A stretch of DNA of 64,000 nucleotides from the NCBI RefSeq assembly GCF_900114415.1, contig NZ_FOSZ01000007.1, positions 62,001 to 126,000 on the forward strand, given 5' to 3'. Source of the stretch: Shimia haliotis. Lineage in GTDB: Bacteria > Pseudomonadota > Alphaproteobacteria > Rhodobacterales > Rhodobacteraceae. Shown piece by piece: positions 37,735 to 46,431 of this stretch (positions are counted from its first letter, which is position 1; the number at the start of each line of letters is the position of its first letter). Position numbers and translations under genes: made by a program. A model generated the notes under the pieces. The model was not told the origin of the DNA, ran no database searches, and worked only from the letters and a program-made list of their open reading frames with translations.

Positions 37735-38136
37735 ATGTCCCCCACCACTTTCCATCACCTGTTCCGTGTGTCGGCCTACTATGACCTTCTGGTCACATGG
37801 CCCTACGCCACGCCGCTCACGCTGGCGCTTTTCTGGTCCATGCTCAACGGAGCGCACGCGACCCTTGGCCTGTCGCCCCTGCCTGACCTCAACGCCTACG
37901 CCATCCTCTTTGGCAATTTCTTTGGTACGGTGGTTTTGATCTGGTCCGTGGTCCGCCTGCGTCTGAACGATGTTCGGCTCGCCCGCTACGATGCGGCGGG
38001 CCGCTGGGCCTTTTCGATTTGGATGCTCAACGCTCTCCTGAACGGAGCCAGCCCTATTCTCTGGGGCTTTTTGATCATCGAATTGACCTTCGCCATTCTT
38101 CAATCCCTGCCCCTGCGCCAGCCCCAAACAATCTAA
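37735..38136 (+). CDS. Small multi-helix membrane protein, likely MerR target
   Basis: 133 residues with three to four hydrophobic helices (AYYDLLVTWPYATPLTLALFWSML; AYAILFGNFFGTVVLIWSVV; WAFSIWMLNALLNGASPILWGFLIIELTFAIL). No catalytic motif and no family I can name. ATG 37735 has AAAGG about 10 nt upstream; ATG 37726 is an alternative. It is divergent from the merR gene and downstream of a MerR-type promoter. Confidence 0.75.
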   Translation: MSPTTFHHLFRVSAYYDLLVTWPYATPLTLALFWSMLNGAHATLGLSPLPDLNAYAILFGNFFGTVVLIWSVVRLRLNDVRLARYDAAGRWAFSIWMLNALLNGASPILWGFLIIELTFAILQSLPLRQPQTI

Positions 38137-38141
38137 AACAA

Positions 38142-38167
38142 AAAACCCCGGCACAGGCCGGGGTTTT
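38142..38167. terminator. Bidirectional intrinsic terminator
   Basis: A perfect 11-bp stem (38142-38152 with 38157-38167), 4-nt loop, with A tract on the left and T tract on the right. It serves both the membrane-protein gene (plus) and the convergent 38187-38450 gene (minus). Confidence 0.88.
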
Positions 38168-38186
38168 CACAGGCATTCAGCGGGCC

Positions 38187-38450
38187 TCACTCCATCGAGT
38201 GAGGCTCCCACCCCCATGATTCACCGTCTTCCAGAACCACGCATTTTAATAGCTGCTTCTGGGTAGCTGTTGGACTTTCACGTCGGAACGGAACATCCAC
38301 GGTGATCACCGCCGCCGGAGAATAGGCCAACCCCGCATAGTAACAAGCCGCCCCCGCAGGCGCAGCAGGCGCCAAAATCACGGATTGCGACGTCTGCGCC
38401 ATCGCCCCCGTCGCACAAATCAACCCAAATATCCCTGTCAAAAACCGCAT
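38187..38450 (-). CDS. Small secreted protein of unknown function
   Basis: 87 residues with a signal peptide (MRFLTGIFGLICATGAMAQ). The mature 68 residues contain two Cys (ACYYAGLAYSP; LLKCVVLED) that could form a disulfide. GAGGTAGC upstream of the ATG supports the start. No family recognised. It is monocistronic between two terminators. Confidence 0.7.
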   Translation of the reverse strand: MRFLTGIFGLICATGAMAQTSQSVILAPAAPAGAACYYAGLAYSPAAVITVDVPFRRESPTATQKQLLKCVVLEDGESWGWEPHSME

Positions 38451-38541
38451 TTGCTACCTCCAGCACAATCAAATCCCTGACAAACATTGGGACATGCCGA
38501 GTGCATCAAGCAAGCCTGAATTTCAAAAGAGCCAAAAACCA

Positions 38542-38569
38542 AAAAACCCCGCGCATAGCGCGAGGTTTT
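38542..38569 (-). terminator. Intrinsic terminator of proS
   Basis: On the minus strand, AAAACC-T-CGCGC pairs with GCGCG-G-GGTTTT (one mismatch) and is followed by a six-T tract; 38 nt past the proS stop. Confidence 0.85.
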
Positions 38570-38606
38570 CCGATTTTCCCAGCATGCCCACAGGGCACAC
38601 CGTTTT

Positions 38607-39959
38607 TTACAGCCCGCTCACGCGATGATCGGCATAAATCTCGATCAGCTTGGCGACGGCAGCTTCCGGCGCCATCTCCTCACTTTCGCCAGTCCGACGC
38701 GAGGTCAGCTCGACAACGCCATTCTTCAGCCCACGCGGACCCACTGTGATACGCCACGGCAAACCGATCAGGTCCATTGTCGCGAACTTACCGCCGGCCC
38801 GCTCTTTGCGGTCATCATATAGGGGCTCAAGCCCCGCAGCAATCAACGCCTTCTCAAGCGCTTCACACGCGGCATCTGCCTCGGCATCGCCCTGCTTGAG
38901 GTTCACGATACCGGCGTGGAACGGCGTCACGCCCTCAGGCCAGATGATGCCATTCTCATCATGGCTCGCCTCAATAATAGCGCCCAGCAGACGGCTCACG
39001 CCAATCCCGTGGCTGCCCATATGCACAGGCACTTTCTTGCCATCGGCGTCCTGCACGGTCGCACCCATTGCGTCGGAATACTTGGTGCCGAAGTAGAAGA
39101 TCTGCCCCACTTCAATGCCGCGCGCCGTACGACGACGCTCTTCCGGCACCTCGTTAAACACCGCCTCGTCATGCGTCTCATCGGTGCGTGCATATTTGGT
39201 GGTGAACTCTTCCATGATCGCCTGACACTGATCAACACTGTCATAGTCAATCTCGCGATCCCCAAAGGTCAAGTCCGTCACTGCGCTGTCATAGAACACT
39301 TCGCTCTCGCCGGTCTCGGCCAGCACGAGGAATTCATGCGTGTCGTCCCCGCCAATCGGGCCACTGTCCGCCCGCATCGGGATCGCCTGCAGACCCATGC
39401 GTTCATAGGTGCGCAGATAGCTCACCAGATGGCGGTTATAGGCGTGCAGCGCATCCTCTTTGCTCAGATCGAAGTTATAGCCGTCTTTCATATAGAACTC
39501 GCGCCCACGCATCACACCAAAGCGGGGACGGATCTCGTCGCGGAACTTCCACTGGATCTGATACATTGTCAGCGGCAAATCTTTGTAAGAGCTCACATTG
39601 CTGCGGAAAATATCGGTGATCAGCTCCTCCGCGGTCGGCGTATAAAGCATGTCACGATCGTGGCGGTCGGTGATGCGCAGCATCTCTTCGCCATAGGCGT
39701 CATAACGGCCGCTTTCGCGCCACAGGTCGGCGCTCTGCAAGGTCGGCATCTGCATCGGGATGTGACCCGCACGGATCTGCTCCTCATGCACAATATTCTC
39801 AATCTTGCGCAGCACTTTAAAGCCCAACGGCAACCATGAATAAATGCCGGCGGCAGACTGTTTGATCATGCCCGCCCGCAACATCAGGCGGTGGCTCACA
39901 ATCTGCGCCTCGGCGGGCGTTTCTTTCAACACAGGCAGGAAATAGCGGCTCAGGCGCAT
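38607..39959 (-). CDS. proS: Prolyl-tRNA synthetase, short alphaproteobacterial form
   Basis: 450 residues: class II core ([49 protein letters not shown]) and anticodon-binding domain at about 350-450. The editing insertion of the long bacterial form is absent, as is usual for this group. The start ATG 39959 (MRLSRYFLP) is preferred over TTG 39965. Confidence 0.97.
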   Translation of the reverse strand: MRLSRYFLPVLKETPAEAQIVSHRLMLRAGMIKQSAAGIYSWLPLGFKVLRKIENIVHEEQIRAGHIPMQMPTLQSADLWRESGRYDAYGEEMLRITDRHDRDMLYTPTAEELITDIFRSNVSSYKDLPLTMYQIQWKFRDEIRPRFGVMRGREFYMKDGYNFDLSKEDALHAYNRHLVSYLRTYERMGLQAIPMRADSGPIGGDDTHEFLVLAETGESEVFYDSAVTDLTFGDREIDYDSVDQCQAIMEEFTTKYARTDETHDEAVFNEVPEERRRTARGIEVGQIFYFGTKYSDAMGATVQDADGKKVPVHMGSHGIGVSRLLGAIIEASHDENGIIWPEGVTPFHAGIVNLKQGDAEADAACEALEKALIAAGLEPLYDDRKERAGGKFATMDLIGLPWRITVGPRGLKNGVVELTSRRTGESEEMAPEAAVAKLIEIYADHRVSGL

Positions 39960-40149
39960 CGGCAAACTCTCTCGGATAATGGCACTCTCTCGAGCGCACA
40001 GTCATGTTGCCCCTTCGCTAGCCCAAAGGCAGGCGGCTGGCAAGCCAACAGCGCCTTTGGCCCTCCGGCCGCTCGCAACAGATCATTGTGTTAAAGGCTC
40101 CACATGCTAAACACCGCCAACCTTTAAAGTTCAATTCCGGATGGACCGC

Positions 40150-42156
40150 ATGAACTACAGAAACGACATTGACGGCCTACGAGCTGTCGCCATTCTCGGA
40201 GTGGTTTTGTACCATGCCGGTCTAAAAAAGATGTCGGGCGGATACGCTGGCGTCGACGTTTTTTTTGTAATCTCCGGTTTCCTGATCGGGGGACGCATTT
40301 TTCTCGATCTGGAAAAAGATCGATTTTCATTTAAAGACTTCTACTTCCGGCGAGTCCGCAGAATTCTACCTGCGTTGGTGGCCATGGTTCTGGTAACAAT
40401 GATTGTCGGTTGGGTTACTCTCATTCCACATGACTACCGGTATTTGGGGGGCGGTGCCGTTACCGCACTGCTTTCCTTGTCAAATATCTGGTTCCTCAAC
40501 CGCATCGATTACTTCAATCCGGACGCAACTTTGGACCCGTTGATCCACACGTGGTCACTCGGCATTGAAGAACAATTCTATGCGATAATTCCATTGCTTC
40601 TCTTCTTGCTCTGGCGAGTGAGCAAGAAAGCCGTGCTTCCAGCCCTTCTACTAATAACACTTGCCAGTTTCGCAACAGCCTTGGCAACAGCGCAAGAATA
40701 CCGACTCGAAGCTTTCTATTTGCTCCACACACGAGCCTGGGAACTACTGATTGGCGTTCTTGTGGCTTGGAGTGTTCGGAACAGACCCTTGGCGTCCCCC
40801 TGGCATACTCCCACTTACATTGCCGGTCTCATTCTGATCGTATTCGGTCTTTGGAGTGTTCCTCCGAATGTGCCGTGGCCTGGCGTTTGGACCTTACCTG
40901 CGGTCTGCGGCGCAGCCATGGTGCTTTTTGCTCCGCAAGCCGCATCACCTGTAACCGCCATTTTGGCCAATCCGCTCATGCGGTTTGTGGGCCTCATTTC
41001 TTATTCGCTCTATCTCTGGCACCAACCCATTTTTGGCATTCTGAAAAAAGCTTACCTATGGCCTCAAACCATAGCTGGGTTGCTGTTGGTCTGCGCTGCT
41101 TTGATTGTGACCGCGACCCTTAGCTGGCGCTTTATCGAGCAACCCTTTCGGACAGGAGCAGGTTGGAATCGGCCCCAAAAGGCGACCTTTTGGGCTGCTG
41201 TCGCGGGAATTTGGATCATTGCGATCGGTGGAGGTATCACCGAAGGATATCCCAAGAGGATGCCGACTGAGGTCAGCGAAACATTGGCTGTACGCGAGAG
41301 CTATAGCCCAACATACCGCCGCTGCCTGCTTGTGCGGAACAAAGTAGCTGCTTATGACTTCAATGATGCATGCACGTTCGGCGACCTGAGCCAGGAGCCA
41401 ACAGTGGCACTGCTTGGTGATAGTCACGCAGGCCGAATTGCTCAGCCTCTTGGCGATGCTTTGAAAAAACATGGCAAAGCAATGGTTGAGTTGACGCTGT
41501 CGAGCTGCCTACCTGTGGCTGGATTGATCAACGACGGACAAAGCCGCGCGACGCAATGCCCCGCATTCAATGCCCGTGTATTGGAGTATCTGAGTGAAAA
41601 ACCTGAAATCACTCAGGTTATTCTTTATGCCAATTGGGTGAGCTACGCGTTCGAGACCTTCGGCCCAAATATGTTTGGGATTGACCCGAGTAGCACGACA
41701 ATACCCAGTTTTCCCGTAAATGGCCCGAAGCCCGCAAGCTCCGAGGGACGAGAGGCCGCATTTATTTCGGCTCTGGCAACCCAACTCAAAACTATTAGCC
41801 AGCATAGTAACGTACTTTTGGTGGTTTCCACCGGCAACCTTCAAGTCGATCTGCCACGCTATATCGCCAATCGACAATGGTGGAATACGCAAACCACTCG
41901 AAATTTCACGTATCCGAGATCCATAGAAAGGGTGCGTGGTGACGCTTTGCGCGCAATTTTTGAGAGTGCGATCCGCGAAGCCGGTCCACTCAAGTACGAG
42001 GTGTCGTTGTTTGACCTCAACAATCTCTTCTGCACTGAAGACGCCTGCGATCTGGTAAGGGATGGTACGCTTTTGCACAGCGACACAAACCACTTGTCGT
42101 TGCCGGCGACCAAAATCTTAGCCGCGCCGATGGCCCGCGCTCTTTCAGTAGATTAA
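40150..42156 (+). CDS. OafA/YrhL-type membrane acyltransferase with SGNH domain
   Basis: 668 residues. The N-terminal acyltransferase-3 domain with about ten membrane segments starts NYRNDIDGLRAVAILGVVLYHAG and GVDVFFVISGFLIGG. A C-terminal periplasmic SGNH hydrolase-like domain has ALLGDSHAGRIAQPL (Ser) and the closing TNHLS (His). The family O-acetylates surface polysaccharides such as O-antigen. ATG 40150 is chosen from family alignment, 40141 being possible. Codon use is more AT-rich than the neighbours, which suggests acquisition. A perfect hairpin directly follows the stop. Confidence 0.9.
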   Translation: MNYRNDIDGLRAVAILGVVLYHAGLKKMSGGYAGVDVFFVISGFLIGGRIFLDLEKDRFSFKDFYFRRVRRILPALVAMVLVTMIVGWVTLIPHDYRYLGGGAVTALLSLSNIWFLNRIDYFNPDATLDPLIHTWSLGIEEQFYAIIPLLLFLLWRVSKKAVLPALLLITLASFATALATAQEYRLEAFYLLHTRAWELLIGVLVAWSVRNRPLASPWHTPTYIAGLILIVFGLWSVPPNVPWPGVWTLPAVCGAAMVLFAPQAASPVTAILANPLMRFVGLISYSLYLWHQPIFGILKKAYLWPQTIAGLLLVCAALIVTATLSWRFIEQPFRTGAGWNRPQKATFWAAVAGIWIIAIGGGITEGYPKRMPTEVSETLAVRESYSPTYRRCLLVRNKVAAYDFNDACTFGDLSQEPTVALLGDSHAGRIAQPLGDALKKHGKAMVELTLSSCLPVAGLINDGQSRATQCPAFNARVLEYLSEKPEITQVILYANWVSYAFETFGPNMFGIDPSSTTIPSFPVNGPKPASSEGREAAFISALATQLKTISQHSNVLLVVSTGNLQVDLPRYIANRQWWNTQTTRNFTYPRSIERVRGDALRAIFESAIREAGPLKYEVSLFDLNNLFCTEDACDLVRDGTLLHSDTNHLSLPATKILAAPMARALSVD

Positions 42157-42157
42157 T

Positions 42158-42199
42158 CTCGGCAACCGTAGGCAGCCTGTGCTGCCTACGGTTGCCGAG
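42158..42199. repeat. 19-bp perfect inverted repeat after the acyltransferase gene
   Basis: Arms 42158-42176 and 42181-42199 are exactly complementary, with a CTGT loop. No T tract follows on either strand, so it is not a standard intrinsic terminator. It could still block read-through or mark an insertion boundary. Confidence 0.85.
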
Positions 42200-42297
42200 C
42201 ATGTCTTCAAATAGCGAGCTTCACTTTCACAGACCTTGCAACCCCACGCCCTATCCGCCATCTCTTGTCCGATAACGCGAGCAACAGTGGGATTATT

Positions 42298-43386
42298 ATG
42301 GCGCTTTCTCCGCAGAAACAGACCCAAGTCTGGGGTGTATTCACGATCCTGGCTGCAGCTATTCTTTATGCCTTGGGCGATGTTCTGCTGCCTTTTGTGC
42401 TCGGCGGTGCAATTGCCTATTTTCTTGATCCGGTTGCCGACCGGCTTGAAGAGGCCGGACTGTCGCGCGCATTGGCAACAACCGTAATCACAATCTGCTC
42501 GCTTCTGGTCTTTGTGATCATGTTGTTGGCGGTGGTTCCGACCCTCGTGGCTCAGGCAATCTCGCTTGTCGACACCCTGCCGCAACTCGTTCGTGATCTT
42601 CAAACTTTTGTTAACACCAGATTTCCAAGCCTGATGCAGCCCGATGGCGTGGTTCACGAGGCCCTCCGGTCTGCGGGGGAATTTCTGCAAAACAAAGGGC
42701 CGGAAATCTTTCAGGGCGCGTTAAACTCGGCCTCTTCCCTGCTCAATGTGGTCATGCTTCTGGTGATTGTGCCTGTCGTCGCCTTCTACTTGCTTCTTGA
42801 TTGGGACCGCATGGTCGCGGAAGTCGACAGCCTGCTGCCGCGCGATCATGCGCCGACTGTCCGCATACTGGCCAAGCAAGTGGACAACACACTGGCGTCT
42901 TTCGTGCGTGGCATGGGCACTGTCTGCCTGATCCTTGGCACCTACTATGCGGTGGCCCTCATGCTCGTGGGTCTGCAATTCGGCCTCGTCGTTGGCTTTG
43001 TCGCGGGCCTTGTGACCTTCATCCCCTACCTGGGCGCGCTCATTGGCGGAGCGCTCGCAATCGGCCTAGCGCTGTTTCAGTTCTGGGGCGACTGGCTCTC
43101 GATTGGCCTTGTTGCCGCGATTTTCGCCATCGGCCAGATGATCGAGGGCAATGTACTGACCCCCAAGCTCGTCGGTAAATCGGTCGGCCTGCACCCTGTG
43201 TGGCTTTTGCTTGCGCTCTCGATTTTTGGCGCTTTGTTCGGCTTTATCGGCATGCTAGTTGCCGTGCCCGTTGCCGCCGCCATCGGTGTGCTTGCGCGCT
43301 TCATGGCCACGCAATACACCACCTCCAAGCTCTACCTCGGCCATTCAGAAAACGAGTCGGAGCGACAAGAGGCGGAAAACGACTGA
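42298..43386 (+). CDS. AI-2E family (PerM-like) transporter
   Basis: 362 residues with seven to eight membrane segments and the family signature near the C-terminal end (GLVAAIFAIGQMIEGNVLTPKLVGKSVGLHPVWLLLALSIFGALFG). Members export autoinducer-2, ions or remain unassigned. ATG 42298 is chosen; a TTG at 42265 would add 11 residues. It runs into hdaA after 3 nt. Confidence 0.9.
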   Translation: MALSPQKQTQVWGVFTILAAAILYALGDVLLPFVLGGAIAYFLDPVADRLEEAGLSRALATTVITICSLLVFVIMLLAVVPTLVAQAISLVDTLPQLVRDLQTFVNTRFPSLMQPDGVVHEALRSAGEFLQNKGPEIFQGALNSASSLLNVVMLLVIVPVVAFYLLLDWDRMVAEVDSLLPRDHAPTVRILAKQVDNTLASFVRGMGTVCLILGTYYAVALMLVGLQFGLVVGFVAGLVTFIPYLGALIGGALAIGLALFQFWGDWLSIGLVAAIFAIGQMIEGNVLTPKLVGKSVGLHPVWLLLALSIFGALFGFIGMLVAVPVAAAIGVLARFMATQYTTSKLYLGHSENESERQEAEND

Positions 43387-43389
43387 TTC

Positions 43390-44058
43390 ATGGCCAAACA
43401 ACTGAACTTTGACCTGCCTGTCCGGGCAGCGCTGGGGCGTGAAGACTTCTTTGTCAGCCCAGCCAACGCGCTGGCGCTTGGCCTTGTGGACAGCTGGCCG
43501 AATTGGACAAGCGGCAAGCTGGTGATCTCCGGCCCCGCAGGCTCCGGCAAATCCCATCTTGTTCATGTTTGGGCCAAAGTTTCGGGCGCACGTATCGTCG
43601 CTGCCGCCGATCTGACCGAGGCTGATGTACCTGACCTTGCCCGCACGCCCGTGGCTGTTGAGGACGTGCACCTGATCCCGGACGATCCAGCCGCTCAAAC
43701 AGCTCTGTTTCACCTGCACAATCTCACGCTTGCCGAAGGCAATACACTTCTGCTGACCGGCATCGGCGCCCCGCCCCAATGGGGCCTCTCTCTGCCCGAC
43801 CTCCTCAGCCGTATGCAAGGTGCGCCCGTCGCCGTGATGGACGACCCGGACGACATGCTGTTGATGGCGGTCATGGCCAAACAATTTGGCGATCGCCAAT
43901 TGATGCCCAGCCCAGACACGATGGCTTATCTGGTCAAGCATATGGATCGCTCATTCTCGGCCGCGGCGCTTGTGGTAAAAGCCCTCGACAACGTCAGCCT
44001 CAGCGAAAAGCGTCCGATCACACGCGCTTTGGCCAAACGCGTTCTCGAAGGCGAATAG
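43390..44058 (+). CDS. hdaA: DnaA-related replication regulator HdaA
   Basis: 222 residues. The N-terminal QLNFDLP is a candidate sliding-clamp binding motif, followed by a DnaA-type AAA+ domain with Walker A GPAGSGKS (about 44-51) and C-terminal arginine-finger region. It promotes hydrolysis of DnaA-ATP to prevent re-initiation. It lies between the AI-2E transporter and ppk1; hdaA next to ppk is a known alphaproteobacterial arrangement. Confidence 0.9.
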   Translation: MAKQLNFDLPVRAALGREDFFVSPANALALGLVDSWPNWTSGKLVISGPAGSGKSHLVHVWAKVSGARIVAAADLTEADVPDLARTPVAVEDVHLIPDDPAAQTALFHLHNLTLAEGNTLLLTGIGAPPQWGLSLPDLLSRMQGAPVAVMDDPDDMLLMAVMAKQFGDRQLMPSPDTMAYLVKHMDRSFSAAALVVKALDNVSLSEKRPITRALAKRVLEGE

Positions 44059-44193
44059 AAGCGCGCGAACCTCCGTCCTCCATCTCTCAAAGTCCGTGTT
44101 GCTACGCGCCCGCGACACCACGTTCACTGGACCCCGCTCCCAAATCGCCGTAAAGTCATCTTCCTGTTACCTGCCAATGGGATGAGTGGAATT

Positions 44194-46368
44194 ATGACCC
44201 AAGCTGACTTCCTTAAATCCGACTTCCCCGCCCCGACCGAAATGCCGCATCTGGACCTCACCGGCCCTGATCGCTTTCACAATCGGGAGATGAGTTGGCT
44301 CAGCTTCAACTGGCGGGTTCTGGAGGAATCGGAAAACGCACGCGTCCCTCTGCTTGAACGTTTGCGCTTTCTGTCCATCTCAGCCACCAACCTTGACGAA
44401 TTTTACACCGTCCGCGTCGCGGGCCTGCGTGAACTCGCACGCGAGGGCAACGTGACCCCGGCACAGGATGGCCTGACGCCCGCAGAACAACTGGTCCTCA
44501 TCAATGAGGACGCGCGCAACCTGCTTCAGGAACAGCAGCGTATGTACAACGTCCTGCGCCGTGAACTTGAAGACGCCAATATCCTTATTCTGGACCGTCA
44601 CGACCTCTCAGAAGAAGACCGCAGTTTTCTCGCTGATGTCTTCCTGAACCGTGTCTTCCCCATCCTGTCGCCTCTGGCTATCGACCCTGCGCACCCCTTC
44701 CCGTTCATCCCCAATCTTGGCTATTCTCTCGCCTTGCAACTGGAACGCACCAAATCCAAACGTGTCTTGCACGCCTTGCTGCCGATCCCGCATCAGATTG
44801 AGCGCTTTGTGTTCCTGCCGTCTGAAGCCGGCACGCACCGCGCCCTGCCGCTGGAGGAACTGCTCCTTCTGCATCTCGATAGCCTGTTCCCAGGGTACAG
44901 GGAAAAAGGTCACTGCGCCTTCCGCGTTCTGCGCGACAGCGACCTTGAGGTCGAGGACGAAGCAGAAGATCTCGTGCGCGAATTCGAAGTAGCCTTGAAA
45001 CGCCGCCGCCGCGGTGAAGTGGTGCGTATGAAGATCACCAAAGACGCGCCCTCAGCGCTTCGAACCTTGATCATGGACGAACTCGAAGTCAGCGATGACG
45101 AAGTGGTCGAAATCGACGGCATGATTGGCCTCGCGGATCTTTCCGAATTGGTGATCGACGAACGTCACGATCTGCTTTGGCCGACCTTCGCCCCCCGTGT
45201 GCCGGAACGTGTGCAGGATTTCGATGGCGACATGTTCGCCGCAATCAGCCAGAAAGACATGCTGCTACACCACCCCTATGAAACCTTCGACATGGTGGTG
45301 CGCTTCCTGCAACAGGCCGCGCGTGATCCCGATGTGGTCGCGATCAAGCAAACTCTTTATCGCACCTCCAAACGCTCCCCGATTGTCGAGGCGCTCTGCG
45401 AAGCCGCAGAGGACGGCAAATCCGTCACCGCGCTTGTTGAACTCAAGGCGCGCTTTGACGAAGCCGCCAACATTCGCCAATCCCGCCGTCTGGAGCGCTC
45501 CGGCGCGCATGTGGTTTACGGGTTCACCGATTGGAAAACCCACGCGAAAATTTCGACCGTTGTCCGCCGCGAGGGCGACCGGCTTGTGACCTACACCCAC
45601 TATGGCACCGGCAACTACCACCCGATCACCGCAAAAATTTACACCGACCTCAGCTTTTTTACCTGCGACGCTGATCTGGGCCGTGATGCCACTAAGGTGT
45701 TCAACTATCTCTCCGGTTATGTGAAGCCTGAAAAGCTTGAGAACCTCGCCATCTCGCCGCACAATCTGAAATCCACGCTGATTGCCAAAATCGACGCCGA
45801 GATCGCCCATGCGGAGGCCGGCAAGCCCGCCGAAATCTGGGCAAAAATGAACTCCCTGATTGAACCCGAAGTCATCGATGCGTTGTATCGCGCGTCACAG
45901 TCAGGTGTGAAAATCAATCTCGTTATCCGCGGCATTTGCGGCCTGCGCCCGGGCGTCAAAGGCTTGTCAGAAAACATCCGAGTGAAATCCATCGTAGGAC
46001 GTTTTCTCGAACACTCGCGCATTGTCTGCTTCGGCAACGGCGGGGGCCTGCCCTCCAAAAAGGCGCGGGTTTATATCTCCTCGGCGGACTGGATGGGCCG
46101 CAACCTCAACCGTCGCATCGAAACGCTCATCGAGGTCAAAAACAACACCGTGAAGGCGCAAATCGTTTCGCAGGTCATGGCGGCAAATTTGGCCGATGTG
46201 GCGCAAACATGGGTGATGAACCCGGACGGTACCTTCGATCGTTTGCCAATCCCCGAAGGGGCGTTTGCCTTTAACTGTCACAGGTTCTTCATGGAAAACC
46301 CATCGCTATCGGGGCGGGGATCCGCCGGCGCCTCTGATGTTCCCAAATTGACTCACACCGAAGATTGA
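44194..46368 (+). CDS. ppk1: Polyphosphate kinase 1
   Basis: 724 residues. The N-terminal domain starts RFHNREMSWLSFNWRVLEES. The phospho-histidine is in the HAK motif near residue 450 (KTHAKISTVVRREGD), followed by YTHYGTGNYH. It reversibly polymerises ATP gamma-phosphate into polyphosphate. The start could also be ATG 44182. ppx follows after 63 nt, pairing synthesis and breakdown. Confidence 0.97.
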   Translation: MTQADFLKSDFPAPTEMPHLDLTGPDRFHNREMSWLSFNWRVLEESENARVPLLERLRFLSISATNLDEFYTVRVAGLRELAREGNVTPAQDGLTPAEQLVLINEDARNLLQEQQRMYNVLRRELEDANILILDRHDLSEEDRSFLADVFLNRVFPILSPLAIDPAHPFPFIPNLGYSLALQLERTKSKRVLHALLPIPHQIERFVFLPSEAGTHRALPLEELLLLHLDSLFPGYREKGHCAFRVLRDSDLEVEDEAEDLVREFEVALKRRRRGEVVRMKITKDAPSALRTLIMDELEVSDDEVVEIDGMIGLADLSELVIDERHDLLWPTFAPRVPERVQDFDGDMFAAISQKDMLLHHPYETFDMVVRFLQQAARDPDVVAIKQTLYRTSKRSPIVEALCEAAEDGKSVTALVELKARFDEAANIRQSRRLERSGAHVVYGFTDWKTHAKISTVVRREGDRLVTYTHYGTGNYHPITAKIYTDLSFFTCDADLGRDATKVFNYLSGYVKPEKLENLAISPHNLKSTLIAKIDAEIAHAEAGKPAEIWAKMNSLIEPEVIDALYRASQSGVKINLVIRGICGLRPGVKGLSENIRVKSIVGRFLEHSRIVCFGNGGGLPSKKARVYISSADWMGRNLNRRIETLIEVKNNTVKAQIVSQVMAANLADVAQTWVMNPDGTFDRLPIPEGAFAFNCHRFFMENPSLSGRGSAGASDVPKLTHTED

Positions 46369-46431
46369 CCCAAACCGCACGGTGCCGCACATTGAGGCAT
46401 CATTTCTTGGGGACGTCTTTTGGGGATGACT

